In this document: positions 9,165 to 16,889 of the stretch, piece by piece | How the letters are laid out: every line of letters starts with the position of its first letter | How positions within the stretch are numbered: position 1 is the first letter of the stretch | Assembly (NCBI GenBank): GCA_900318885.1 | Contig: ONMN01000006.1 | Coordinates: forward strand, 1 to 64,000 | Length of the DNA stretch: 64,000 nt | DNA from: an uncultured Prevotellaceae bacterium | GTDB taxonomy: Bacteria; Bacteroidota; Bacteroidia; Bacteroidales; Bacteroidaceae | Direction: 5' to 3' | Translations under genes and position numbers: made by a program | The notes under the pieces: model-generated | Seen by the model: the letters and a program-made list of their open reading frames with translations, nothing else | Databases searched by the model: none | What the model was told of the DNA's origin: nothing

Positions 9165-10672
9165 GGAAGATCGTTTTCATCCTCATGTGCTCTCTCGTGT
9201 TTGCGGCGTGCTCTTCGGAGCATTGTCGCAACACGAGTTTATTACAGGCTGAAGCCATTTGCCAACAATATCCTGACTCGACCATCCGCCTGCTTGATGG
9301 CTTGGATATCGACAGCTTCAGCGTTGAGGCTGATCGTGCCCTTTACGGACTGGTGTTTACGGAGGCCATCCACCATGTCGGATTGATTTTGTCGTCTGAC
9401 ACACTCATCAATCTAAGCCAACAGTTTTATGAACAACAAGGTGATGATGTACGTCTGGCACGCGCCTGCCTGCATCACGGTATCGTGCTCTACGGACAAA
9501 AGCGCTATGGCGAAGCCTTCCGCCTGTTGAAACGAGCTGAAGAACTGGCAGAGGATGTGAACGATTTAGCCCTCAACTATGAGCTATTTGCCGTGATGGG
9601 TGATATTAACGACAATGCCAACAACTATCCTTTGACGCTCGACTACTATCACCGTTCACTCCGTGCTGCAGAGCAACTTGGCAACCAGGAATGGACGGTA
9701 CGACAGCTGAATAATCTGGCAACTACCTTTGATGCGATGAACAATACTGATAGCCTCAAGGCGTATATAGAAAGGTGTCGCCCCCTGCAGGATAGCGTTC
9801 AGGGCCCTATCCGTGCTACGATGCTTACAAACATGGGGAGCTATTATCTGCATCAGAACGACTTGGACAAAGCAAAAGAATACCTGCTGTTGTCGCAACA
9901 AACAACGTATCTTGACAAAACCATCAAACTATTAGGTGACATTGCCGCCCTTGAGGGGAAGTGGCCACAGGCCTGCGACTATTGGTTTCAGACCCTCCAG
10001 TCGGGCGATTATGCCATTCGTATAGATGCCTACCGTAAACTGATTAACTATTATGACTCTTTGGCAGAATACGACGAAAAGCATCACAGGATGGCCTCAC
10101 ACCTCAGCCAGCGACTGAACACGCTCTATCGCGACAATTATGAAAATAATGGTGCTACCAGCATATTGGATATGCAGGCGCAATACGACGAACAACAGAA
10201 GGAACGCCACCAATATCGCACCATGATTGGCTTGCTGACGGCTCTTGGTATCGTCATTCTCATAGCTGGACTCATTGCTTGGTATTACATCTTGACCCAT
10301 CGTGAGTTGGTACAGATGCAACGTCAGAAGAAACGTCAGCTGCGTGATAACTCCAGACAATTGAAAGACGTAACGGCCCGACTTCATAAAACCGTTAATT
10401 TGGGACAAGTGGCCAAAGACGAAGACATCAGCGCGTTGGCACAATGCTGTTATTCGCTGAATCCTGCCTTATTGGCATTGTTGAAACCGCTTGGCACGAA
10501 AGAACAAGCAGTCTGCCTGTTGATTCGTCAGCATTTCCAACCATCAGAGATTGCTATTCTTGTAGCTTCGTCACCCCAATCGATTACCAATCTACGCGTT
10601 CGTCTGTTGCAAAAACTCTTCAACGAGACAGGTGGAGCCAAAGATTTCGACCAGCGTATTTGTCAGATATAA
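9161..10672 (+). CDS. TPR lipoprotein with membrane helix and C-terminal helix-turn-helix
   Basis: The 503-residue protein starts with a lipoprotein-like signal (VFAACSS). A periplasmic array of TPR repeats (about 25-330) follows, then one membrane helix (about 354-376), a basic coiled coil (about 377-410), and a C-terminal helical domain (about 425-490) that reads like a LuxR/sigma-4-type HTH with the recognition region PSEIAILVASSPQSITNLRV. This layout is widespread in Bacteroidales, where it is thought to couple periplasmic sensing to transcription. The gene is translationally coupled to the TonB-domain gene upstream, which suggests that the two form one envelope-sensing unit. The lipobox and the internal membrane helix are hard to reconcile, so the N terminus may instead be an ordinary signal peptide. 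Confidence 0.75.
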   Translation: MRKIVFILMCSLVFAACSSEHCRNTSLLQAEAICQQYPDSTIRLLDGLDIDSFSVEADRALYGLVFTEAIHHVGLILSSDTLINLSQQFYEQQGDDVRLARACLHHGIVLYGQKRYGEAFRLLKRAEELAEDVNDLALNYELFAVMGDINDNANNYPLTLDYYHRSLRAAEQLGNQEWTVRQLNNLATTFDAMNNTDSLKAYIERCRPLQDSVQGPIRATMLTNMGSYYLHQNDLDKAKEYLLLSQQTTYLDKTIKLLGDIAALEGKWPQACDYWFQTLQSGDYAIRIDAYRKLINYYDSLAEYDEKHHRMASHLSQRLNTLYRDNYENNGATSILDMQAQYDEQQKERHQYRTMIGLLTALGIVILIAGLIAWYYILTHRELVQMQRQKKRQLRDNSRQLKDVTARLHKTVNLGQVAKDEDISALAQCCYSLNPALLALLKPLGTKEQAVCLLIRQHFQPSEIAILVASSPQSITNLRVRLLQKLFNETGGAKDFDQRICQI

Positions 10673-10707
10673 TCTCATTAAAATATTTGCGACACGAAAG
10701 ATAATAG

Positions 10708-11592
10708 ATGAACGAGACGAGAAAGGGATTTATCCAGTTGCACTTGAGTGTGCTTTTGGCAGGCTTCACAGGCTTGTTCGGACGACTGATTACGCTCAAC
10801 GAGGTGGACATCGTGTGGTATCGGATGCTGTTTACGAGTGCGATACTGCTGGTATTCACAGGTCTGCCGAGGGTGGGGTGGCGTAAGTTCTTTCAGCTTT
10901 GTGGTTGTGGGGCACTGTTAGGATTCCATTGGATTCTGTTCTATGGCAGCATCAAGGCTTCGAATGTCTCTATTGGCGTGATCTGTTTCTCGCTCATTGG
11001 ATTCTTCACGGCTATCTTCGAGCCGATGATCTTCAGGCGCAAGCTCTCATGGCTCGAACTGCTGTTTTCGCTGATTACCGTCACTGGTGTGCTCTGCATC
11101 TTCTCGTTTGATGCCCGCTATCGCTATGGTATCGCTATTGGAGTCGTCTCGTCTGCCGTCTGTGCACTCTATGCCATCTGCAATAAGAAGGCAAGTGTGG
11201 GCGTGCGCAGTAGGACCGTGCTGATGTACCAGATGTCGGGAGGTCTCGTATTGGTCTCAGCCATCATCCCGATTTACCTCATTTTCTTTCCCAGTCAGCA
11301 GTCTGTCGTCGTTGTGCCAGAGGGTTCGAATCTCTGGTTCATGCTCTGTCATGCGTTGTTCTGTACCGTGGGCATGTATCTCTTGCAGATTCAGGCCTTG
11401 AAGCGTCTCTCGGCATTTACCGTTAACCTCTCCTACAACCTCGAACCCTGCTACACCATCATCCTTGCTTTCCTCATCTTTGGTGAGGGGCGTGAGATTA
11501 ATTTCTCATTCTATATAGGTATTGCCCTCATCCTGCTCAGTGTCCTCTTGCAGACCAGACGCGCTTTGGGGAAATGTGGTACCTTTGCATAG
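10708..11592 (+). CDS. DMT-superfamily transporter (EamA type), second copy
   Basis: This 294-residue transporter has ten predicted helices in two EamA repeats (about 5-140 and 150-285). The end of the second repeat, YIGIALILLSVLLQTRRALG, is typical. It is clearly diverged from the transporter at 7043 and is not its recent duplicate. Substrate is unknown. It starts 35 bp after the TPR/HTH gene on the same strand and could be read from the same message. A TACCTTTG sequence overlaps its last codons (11580-11587) and could serve the downstream lipoprotein, but no -33 element is correctly placed. Confidence 0.9.
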   Translation: MNETRKGFIQLHLSVLLAGFTGLFGRLITLNEVDIVWYRMLFTSAILLVFTGLPRVGWRKFFQLCGCGALLGFHWILFYGSIKASNVSIGVICFSLIGFFTAIFEPMIFRRKLSWLELLFSLITVTGVLCIFSFDARYRYGIAIGVVSSAVCALYAICNKKASVGVRSRTVLMYQMSGGLVLVSAIIPIYLIFFPSQQSVVVVPEGSNLWFMLCHALFCTVGMYLLQIQALKRLSAFTVNLSYNLEPCYTIILAFLIFGEGREINFSFYIGIALILLSVLLQTRRALGKCGTFA

Positions 11593-11611
11593 TGAACCTG
11601 ACTGACAGGTG

Positions 11612-11665
11612 CCCTTTAGCGCTAATTTCTACCGTTGGGTGTCAGCCTGTTCTTTTTAGGCTGAA
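11612..11665 (+). pseudogene. Relic of the 3' end of a DMT transporter gene
   Basis: Bases 11612-11637 match 7634-7659 with one mismatch, and 11638-11665 match 7949-7976 with two mismatches. The two blocks are joined directly, as if 289 bp between them had been deleted, and the second block still contains the stop codon of the transporter. The deletion is not a multiple of three. The relic sits just upstream of a lipoprotein whose leader copies that of the lipoprotein following the intact transporter. Confidence 0.8.
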
Positions 11666-11784
11666 CCCTCGCAAATTGCCTTCGCTATCTCGTTCCCCCT
11701 AAATTAAGAACAATTAACGCCTAATTTTACAATATTCTTGATGACCAGCGTTTATATAAACAGATGGATTTATCAAATAGGAAT

Positions 11785-12345
11785 ATGAAAACAATGAAAA
11801 TCTGGAGAAACATCCTCGTGACGACTGCTGCTATATTCTTCCTCTCTTCTTGTAGCAGCGACCCGCAATGGGCTGACGAGGAAGCGCACGAGAAGACGGA
11901 GCAGTTGCAGAAACAGTACGGACCGATGATGATTGGCACATGGCATTATGAGAACATCAGTGACACGGAACGCTTTTTTGAGCAGCTAACGTTTAACGCT
12001 GACGGAACGCTGTCGGGAATGCGCAAATGGCAGATCCGCAAAGTCGTCACTATTGAGGGTGAACAACGCTATACTGATTGGGAGGGTGTAGAGCCTTTGG
12101 AAGGAACTTTCTCTGGTACATGGAAACTGAGTTACTACAGCCCGGAAGGTATGGCTGGCGAGAAACGGAATTGTCTATTACTGAATGCCAAATATGAGGG
12201 TGCAAATAGCGAATACATGGCTTATTCCAACATTGCCACTTTCGATTACGTCGATGAAACAATGCTTTGTTTCGAAGGTTTTTATTTCAAAGACGAGGAA
12301 GGTCGGATTGTTTTCCTTCGAGGCACTCAGGAACCAAGTTTCTAG
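11785..12345 (+). CDS. Lipoprotein, possibly lipocalin-like
   Basis: I place the start at 11785 (MKTMKIWRN) by analogy with the lipoprotein at 8163; an in-frame ATG at 11764 is the alternative. The product is about 186 residues with a lipobox LSSC. The mature part begins with a short helical, Glu-rich segment (about 30-45). It then contains MIGTWHYE and FNADGTLSG, a pattern seen in lipocalin-like beta-barrel lipoproteins of Bacteroidetes, followed by several beta-strands. No catalytic motif is seen. The leader and first 25 codons are duplicated from the 8163 gene while the rest is unrelated, so the gene looks like a recombination product that kept a secretion leader. Confidence 0.65.
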   Translation: MKTMKIWRNILVTTAAIFFLSSCSSDPQWADEEAHEKTEQLQKQYGPMMIGTWHYENISDTERFFEQLTFNADGTLSGMRKWQIRKVVTIEGEQRYTDWEGVEPLEGTFSGTWKLSYYSPEGMAGEKRNCLLLNAKYEGANSEYMAYSNIATFDYVDETMLCFEGFYFKDEEGRIVFLRGTQEPSF

Positions 12346-12399
12346 AATCAAGTATTCAAAATTTCTTTCGTATAAGGGACGAAAAAAAGATATATCATT

Positions 12400-12476
12400 G
12401 GCGTAGTTTTAATAAACGACGTCGCAGTTTTATCAAACATCGTCACAGTTCTAACAAACATTGGCGCAGTTTTAAC
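12400..12476. repeat. 21-bp tandem repeat, about 3.7 copies
   Basis: Units start at 12400, 12421, 12442 and 12463, each of the form GNCGCAGTTTTAANAAACRNN with a few changes. The period is a multiple of three and one frame reads as heptapeptides, but no start, promoter or codon bias supports a gene. The surrounding gap (12346-13098) has no supported coding sequence. Confidence 0.85.
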
Positions 12477-12541
12477 TTTAGTCCCTACCTTGAGGGCCTT
12501 TAGTACGGGCTTACATACCTTTTAGCGCGGCACTTAAGCAA

Positions 12542-12582
12542 TTATTCCTACGGAGGGAATAAATAGTTCCCAGTAAGGGAAC
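12542..12582. repeat. Two short palindromes of TTCCC-spacer-GGGAA type
   Basis: The first spans 12542-12562 (TTATTCC, TACGG, AGGGAATAA) and the second 12566-12582 (GTTCCC, AGTAA, GGGAAC). Similar palindromes occur in the gap after the C10 peptidase gene at 35765-35826. Confidence 0.7.
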
Positions 12583-12667
12583 GTCTGGCGCAAATAAGTC
12601 AAGATTATTGATGAATAACCCAGGGTTATTGACAGAGAACATCAGACGGTATTGATGAACAAACGGT

Positions 12668-13078
12668 TGATAGCCCTCACCCCTCACTCAAATCGCTGGG
12701 GAATCCTTTGCAGAAAGGGGCTGAGAGCCTGTGAGAGGTATGCTTGACCCTTCACTTACCCCTCACTGAACCCTCACTCAAGTCACCTCGAAACCAACAA
12801 GGAACGCAAAGGGAGCTAACGGACAGACTGCTTCTTGCTCACAGGAAAGCATCTTCTTGTTCGTTGTTGGTCTGCAAGGAGCAAACTCTGATTCCGCAAG
12901 GAGCGGACTGGCAGTCCGATAGGCACGGACTGAGATTTTGTATTAATGGGAGCGTCTGCGCGCATTAATGTTTACTAGCTTTTGGCTGTGGGTTATCAGT
13001 GAGGGGTGAGTGTAGGGTGAATGAGGCCTTTATATATCGGCATTCCTAACGATTTGAGTGAGGGATGAGGGGGTAATC
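12668..13078. repeat. About 410-bp element with imperfect terminal inverted repeats
   Basis: The left end (about 12668-12705) and the right end (about 13042-13078) are inverted copies sharing CCCTCACTCAAATCG and imperfectly matching flanks over about 35 bp. Inside, a second inverted pair (ACCCCTCACTGA at about 12762-12773 and its complement at about 13000-13011) is nested. The centre contains small palindromes, for example around 12901-12916 and ATTAATG/CATTAAT at 12941-12967. There is no transposase; the form resembles a MITE or degraded insertion. A 74-codon frame inside is not convincing. Confidence 0.6.
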
Positions 13079-13098
13079 AGCAATTTTTCATTGAGATA

Positions 13099-13130
13099 TT
13101 TGTTTTGTCGGGAGGAAATGCGTACCTTTG
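13099..13130 (+). promoter_or_regulatory. Promoter of xpt
   Basis: TTTG at 13099-13102, a 20-bp spacer and TACCTTTG at 13123-13130. The start ATG follows 16 nt later. Confidence 0.8.
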
Positions 13131-13146
13131 CCCCAAAAAAGCAGCG

Positions 13147-13731
13147 ATGAACTACTTGGAAGAGAAAATAATGCGGGATGGTGTTATCCTGCCGGGAAAC
13201 GTTCTGAAAGTTGACAGTTTCCTAAACCATCAGGTTGACATAGAGGCAATGCGCTTTATGGCACAGGAGTTGCAGCGAAGGTTTGAGGGCGTCAAGATTA
13301 CCAAGATTTTGACCATCGAGGCCAGCGGCATTGCCATTGCTACCATGCTGGCGCATTATCTCCATGTACCTTTCGTCTTTGCCAAGAAGTGTCTGACCAT
13401 CAACAGCATTGATGACAAATACGTATCACACGCATTCTCTTTCACAGAAAACCGGCGGCACTCGGTTTATGTGTCTAAACCGTATCTCTCTCCTGCCGAT
13501 CATGTGCTTATAGTGGACGACTTTTTGGCAGAGAGTGAAGCAACGCATGCCCTGATCGACATCGTACGCCAGGCAGGAGCAACACTGGCAGGCATCGGCA
13601 TAGCCATCGAGAAGGGCTACCAAAAAGGGGGACGCCTATTGCGTGACGAGGGCTACCATGTGGAGTCAATAGCCATCATCAAAGAGATGGATGTCAAGAC
13701 GCAAACCATCAGGTTCGTCGATCAAGGGTGA
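13147..13731 (+). CDS. xpt: Xanthine phosphoribosyltransferase
   Basis: The enzyme makes XMP from xanthine and PRPP in purine salvage. The frame opens at 13105, but that GTG-type start overlaps the -7 element. The ATG at 13147 (MNYLEEKIM) gives 194 residues, the family's normal length. Features are the N-terminal region IMRDGVILPGNVLKVDSFLNHQVD, here cited only in part as DSFLNHQVD, the flexible segment IEASGIA, and the PRPP-binding strand-loop LIVDDFLAESEAT. In characterised Xpt proteins that loop reads DDFLANG, so the Asn-Gly pair is replaced by Glu-Ser. The rest, including GIGIAIEKGYQKGG, fits well. It is monocistronic with its own promoter. Confidence 0.93.
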   Translation: MNYLEEKIMRDGVILPGNVLKVDSFLNHQVDIEAMRFMAQELQRRFEGVKITKILTIEASGIAIATMLAHYLHVPFVFAKKCLTINSIDDKYVSHAFSFTENRRHSVYVSKPYLSPADHVLIVDDFLAESEATHALIDIVRQAGATLAGIGIAIEKGYQKGGRLLRDEGYHVESIAIIKEMDVKTQTIRFVDQG

Positions 13732-13743
13732 AGGTGGGAAATG

Positions 13744-14385
13744 TTAAGACTCCAAGTTATCAATATCCTTCATGCATTCCTCAAAGATAGCTTCTTGCTG
13801 GCTCTTCGACATATCAGACAGCGGCATGAAGGTGGTGAAGAAACTGATGCCTACAGATGCTTTCCCATCTAAATATTCCTTTCCTGACAATTTGAAACAA
13901 AACCCGTCAGGAACAAGGAATCCTTCTCCTGCAAACTCACCATATTTCTCAATATGCTTGTTGATACGCTCATCGACAGCCATAGGCTTCATCTCTGAAT
14001 TACGCGCCAGGAACCTCACGGCAACCTCATTGGCCGTCATTTCCGGTTGTTTCAGGAAACGTTCCTTGTAACGCTGCAGGAAATGGCTGGTGAAGACGTG
14101 TATCGCAGGCGAACGCCAGTCAGTCCACTTGATGATGAACCGCTTGGTGCCGTCGAACAAGACGCAGAGATAGCCCGACAGGATAGGTCCGAATGGGTGT
14201 TCGCGATAGAAATAGATGATGTACTGGTTGTTGGATGAGGGGACCTTGTAGTCATACATCACATAGTTCTGAAAACTTATCCGCCTGTTCATCTCCTTGA
14301 CAGCCTTGGAAAGCAGGGTATCACGTTTCCAGTCTAGTTTCTTCATCTCTCCCATGAGCGTGTCATAGACCTCATGGAGGTTCAT
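13744..14385 (-). CDS. Conserved hypothetical protein
   Basis: I do not recognise this 213-residue soluble protein. It has no signal peptide or membrane helix. The central part alternates short strands and turns (QYIIYFYREHPFG, GYLCVLFDG, RFIIKWTDWRS), and a helical segment with many charged residues follows (HFLQRYKERFLK), which suggests a mixed alpha/beta fold. The start is uncertain: the promoter at 14406-14437 places the transcript start near 14401. The ATG at 14400 would then give a leaderless message and the ATG at 14385 (MNLHEVYDT) a leader of about 15 nt. I chose the latter. It faces xpt tail-to-tail and bcp head-to-head and appears monocistronic. Confidence 0.7.
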   Translation of the reverse strand: MNLHEVYDTLMGEMKKLDWKRDTLLSKAVKEMNRRISFQNYVMYDYKVPSSNNQYIIYFYREHPFGPILSGYLCVLFDGTKRFIIKWTDWRSPAIHVFTSHFLQRYKERFLKQPEMTANEVAVRFLARNSEMKPMAVDERINKHIEKYGEFAGEGFLVPDGFCFKLSGKEYLDGKASVGISFFTTFMPLSDMSKSQQEAIFEECMKDIDNLES

Positions 14386-14405
14386 GTTTGCTACAATCAT
14401 GGGTG

Positions 14406-14437
14406 CAAAGGTACGAATAAGCGAGCGAAATACCAAA
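14406..14437 (-). promoter_or_regulatory. Promoter of the hypothetical gene at 13744-14385
   Basis: On the minus strand TTTG (14437-14434), a 20-bp spacer and TACCTTTG (14413-14406) form a full promoter match. Confidence 0.75.
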
Positions 14438-14541
14438 AATATTTTGAGTATTCCCGAGCGGGAGTGCCTTCGAGCATAGCTCAAAGGTACGGAGTTTTTG
14501 TTAAATATCAGTCATTGAAGTGTAGAAATTGCCTAAAGATA

Positions 14542-14573
14542 TTTGTTTTGTCGGAGGAAAAGTTGTATCTTTG
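14542..14573 (+). promoter_or_regulatory. Promoter of bcp
   Basis: TTTG at 14542-14545, a 20-bp spacer and TATCTTTG at 14566-14573, closely similar over 38 bp to the promoter at 2281. Confidence 0.8.
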
Positions 14574-14592
14574 CAGCACTATCTAACAGATC

Positions 14593-15051
14593 ATGACTAT
14601 GAACATTGGAGACAAGGCGCCCGAGATTCTGGGCAAGGACGAACAGGGACGGGACATCCGTCTGAGTGATTACAAGGGACGTAAGTTGGTGCTGTATTTC
14701 TATCCGAAGGACAATACCAGCGGTTGTACGGCTGAGGCTTGCAGTTTGAGAGACCATTATGGCGAACTGCAAGGTGCGGGCTACGAAGTGGTAGGCGTCA
14801 GCAAAGACTCGGCCGCTTCTCACGTGAAGTTCAAGGAGAAGCACGAACTGCCTTTTCCCTTGATTGCCGACGTTGACAAGACGCTGTTGCAGGCGATGGG
14901 TGCCTGGGGCGAGAAGGTGATGTACGGCAAGAAGACCGAGGGCACCATCCGCACCACCTTTATTATAAATGAGGAGGGCATCATTGAGCAGATCTTCGCT
15001 GGCAAGCAGGTTAAGACCAAGGAACATGCCGAGCAGATTCTGAATAAATAG
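14593..15051 (+). CDS. bcp: Thioredoxin-dependent peroxiredoxin (BCP/PrxQ type)
   Basis: This 152-residue enzyme reduces hydrogen peroxide and organic hydroperoxides in the cytoplasm using thioredoxin. The active site YPKDNTSGCTAEAC contains the peroxidatic Cys45 and, five residues on, the resolving Cys50, the arrangement of atypical 2-Cys PrxQ proteins. The fold is complete and of normal length. The start is the ATG at 14593 or the one at 14599; the N-terminal sequence MNIGDKAP fits either. The MscS gene begins 41 bp downstream without an obvious promoter, so the two may be co-transcribed. Confidence 0.96.
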   Translation: MTMNIGDKAPEILGKDEQGRDIRLSDYKGRKLVLYFYPKDNTSGCTAEACSLRDHYGELQGAGYEVVGVSKDSAASHVKFKEKHELPFPLIADVDKTLLQAMGAWGEKVMYGKKTEGTIRTTFIINEEGIIEQIFAGKQVKTKEHAEQILNK

Positions 15052-15092
15052 TGCCGTAGATGAATGGGGTCGATCAAAGTTTACAATAGATA

Positions 15093-16202
15093 ATGGATAA
15101 GATTCAGTTATGGGTTCGGCAGGTGGTGGAGGCCTGCGGTTTGGAGGGAGACGGCGTGGCGTATGTCACCCATGCAGTACTGGTCATACTGGCTATATTG
15201 CTGGCTGTGGTGGCGGGGCTGCTGTGTCAGAAGATACTGGTGCCTATCGTACTGCGACTGACGAAGAAGACGGAGGCGAAGTGGGACGACGTCATCTTCA
15301 ATCGCAAGGTGCTGATGACGGCGTGCAGTATTGTACCGGCGATTGTTATCTGGATGCTGTTGCCCTGGACGTTCTACGATTTCCCAACGGTTCGTGAAGT
15401 ACTGACCCGTCTCACGGCCATTTATATCACTGTGATGGCCGTGCGCACGCTGATTGTATTTGCCGACTCTTTCAAATTGCTTGAAGACGGGCCTCGGACG
15501 GCGCACCAGCAATATCTTTATTCCATCTGTGGCGTCTTGAAGATCATCGTAGTCTTCGTTGCTGTCATCGTAATCATCGCCATCATCATCAACAAAGATC
15601 CCACGACGCTGTTTGCCGGACTTGGTGCGGCCTCGGCCATCCTGATGCTGGCCTTTCAGGATACTATCAAGGGTATGGTTGCTGGCATCCGTTTGACCAA
15701 CAATGATATGATTCACATTGGTGATTGGGTGACCGTGCCTTCTGCCGGTGCCAACGGAAGGGTGGAGGAGATCAGTCTGACGACGGTGAAGATACGCAAC
15801 TTTGATAATACCATCATCACCGTCACGCCACAGACGCTGGTTGACGGCTCGTTCCAGAACTGGTTGGGAATGGAACAGCGCGAGGGGCGCAAACAGGTTA
15901 GGAAGGTGTATTTCGATTTCCGTTCGCTCACAGTTGGTGACGACGGAGTGGCCAATATCACCAAGTTCCGCCATCATATCGAGCAATGGCTTCGCGACAA
16001 TCCGAAGGTGATTGGTGAAAAGAATCCACTTGTACGTCAGGCAGAGGCGGCACAGGCAGGGTGCTGTGTGGAGTTTATCTTCTGGTTGCGCTCGCAGGCG
16101 GCTATCGACTATGAGCACGATACCAGCGATATCATGGAGTATATTTATGCTGCTAGCGCCGACTATGGTCTGCGCATCTATCAGCAGTTCCCAGAACAAT
16201 GA
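15093..16202 (+). CDS. Mechanosensitive ion channel, MscS family (YbdG-like)
   Basis: The 369-residue membrane protein has about five hydrophobic helices (about 25-48, 72-92, 104-122, 145-165, 168-185) and the conserved MscS pore helix and linker (GLGAASAILMLAFQDTIKG). The beta domain follows with IGDWVTVP and VEEISLTTVKIRNFDNT. The C-terminal cytoplasmic domain is of the short type found in YbdG rather than in MscS itself. Such channels open under membrane tension and protect against hypo-osmotic shock. It follows bcp closely on the same strand. Confidence 0.93.
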   Translation: MDKIQLWVRQVVEACGLEGDGVAYVTHAVLVILAILLAVVAGLLCQKILVPIVLRLTKKTEAKWDDVIFNRKVLMTACSIVPAIVIWMLLPWTFYDFPTVREVLTRLTAIYITVMAVRTLIVFADSFKLLEDGPRTAHQQYLYSICGVLKIIVVFVAVIVIIAIIINKDPTTLFAGLGAASAILMLAFQDTIKGMVAGIRLTNNDMIHIGDWVTVPSAGANGRVEEISLTTVKIRNFDNTIITVTPQTLVDGSFQNWLGMEQREGRKQVRKVYFDFRSLTVGDDGVANITKFRHHIEQWLRDNPKVIGEKNPLVRQAEAAQAGCCVEFIFWLRSQAAIDYEHDTSDIMEYIYAASADYGLRIYQQFPEQ

Positions 16203-16392
16203 TTCGACAGTTTTATAATAGGATAATTGAAAGAAAGAAAAAAAAAGAAGAAAAGCGTGTAGTTTTTCGTAAACGTGCTGCGTCTAATGGGTAAAAGATA
16301 CGATTAAGCGAGCGGTTTCGCAAATGTATTTGCAGAAATCCGAGCGTGAGTATTTTCGACGAAAGTCAATGATTCAAAAAAACAGAACGACA

Positions 16393-16875
16393 ATGACAAC
16401 ATTAGAAAGACAGTTTGCGCAAACCGTAGCGGAACAGAAGAGCACCATCTACACCGTGTGCTACATGTTCTCGCAGGATGCCGACGAGGTGAACGACTTG
16501 TTCCAGGAGGTACTAGTCAATCTTTGGAAAGGTTTCGAGAGCTTCGAGCATCGCAGTGACATCAAGACGTGGATTTACCGCGTTGCCCTGAACACCTGTA
16601 TATCGATCGACAGGAAAAAGAAGCGACGCCAATCCGAAGTCCGCCTGACAATGGACATCAACCTCTTTGAAGACCGCGACGAGGACACGCGCCAGGTGGA
16701 CATGCTCCACAAGCGCATCTCCAAGCTCCAACCCTTCGACCGTGCGATTGTCCTGCTCTGGCTCGAGAACCTATCGTACGAGGAAATCGGACAGATTGTC
16801 GGCATCACTGCCAAAAACGTCAGCGTACGTCTGTTTAGAATCAGAGAACAGTTAAAACAAATGTCTAACGATTAA
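16393..16875 (+). CDS. ECF-type RNA polymerase sigma factor
   Basis: The frame can start at 16324 or 16369, but the ATG at 16393 (MTTLERQFAQ) gives the usual length of about 160 residues. Region 2 is recognisable in DEVNDLFQEVLVNLWKGF and the following WIYRVALNTC. Region 4 is in LSYEEIGQIVGITAKNVSVR, which carries the -35 recognition helix. The protein would direct RNA polymerase to a specific regulon. The next gene starts 14 bp downstream and encodes a four-helix membrane protein, which may be its partner. A purine-rich tract (about 16229-16257) precedes the gene, and no full housekeeping promoter is evident, so it may be autoregulated. Confidence 0.9.
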   Translation: MTTLERQFAQTVAEQKSTIYTVCYMFSQDADEVNDLFQEVLVNLWKGFESFEHRSDIKTWIYRVALNTCISIDRKKKRRQSEVRLTMDINLFEDRDEDTRQVDMLHKRISKLQPFDRAIVLLWLENLSYEEIGQIVGITAKNVSVRLFRIREQLKQMSND

Positions 16876-16889
16876 AAAAACGACCCATT

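Noticed and set aside
11580..11587. Promoter for the second lipoprotein inside the end of the transporter gene
   Set aside because: TACCTTTG is present but the nearest TTTG is only 11 bp upstream, so spacing is wrong; left as a possibility in the gene entry only.
12400..12476. CRISPR array
   Set aside because: Units are contiguous with no spacers, period 21 bp, and no cas gene is present.
12267..12503. Frame encoding heptapeptide repeats across the 21-bp array
   Set aside because: It overlaps the end of the lipocalin-like gene in another frame and owes its openness to the repeat period being a multiple of three.
12744..12968. 74-codon frame inside the inverted-repeat element
   Set aside because: No start context, no promoter, and it runs across palindromes; more likely non-coding.
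15108..16199. 363-codon open frame on the minus strand
   Set aside because: It is the exact antisense of the MscS channel gene, has a His/Arg-rich low-quality translation and no promoter; the plus-strand protein is clearly real.
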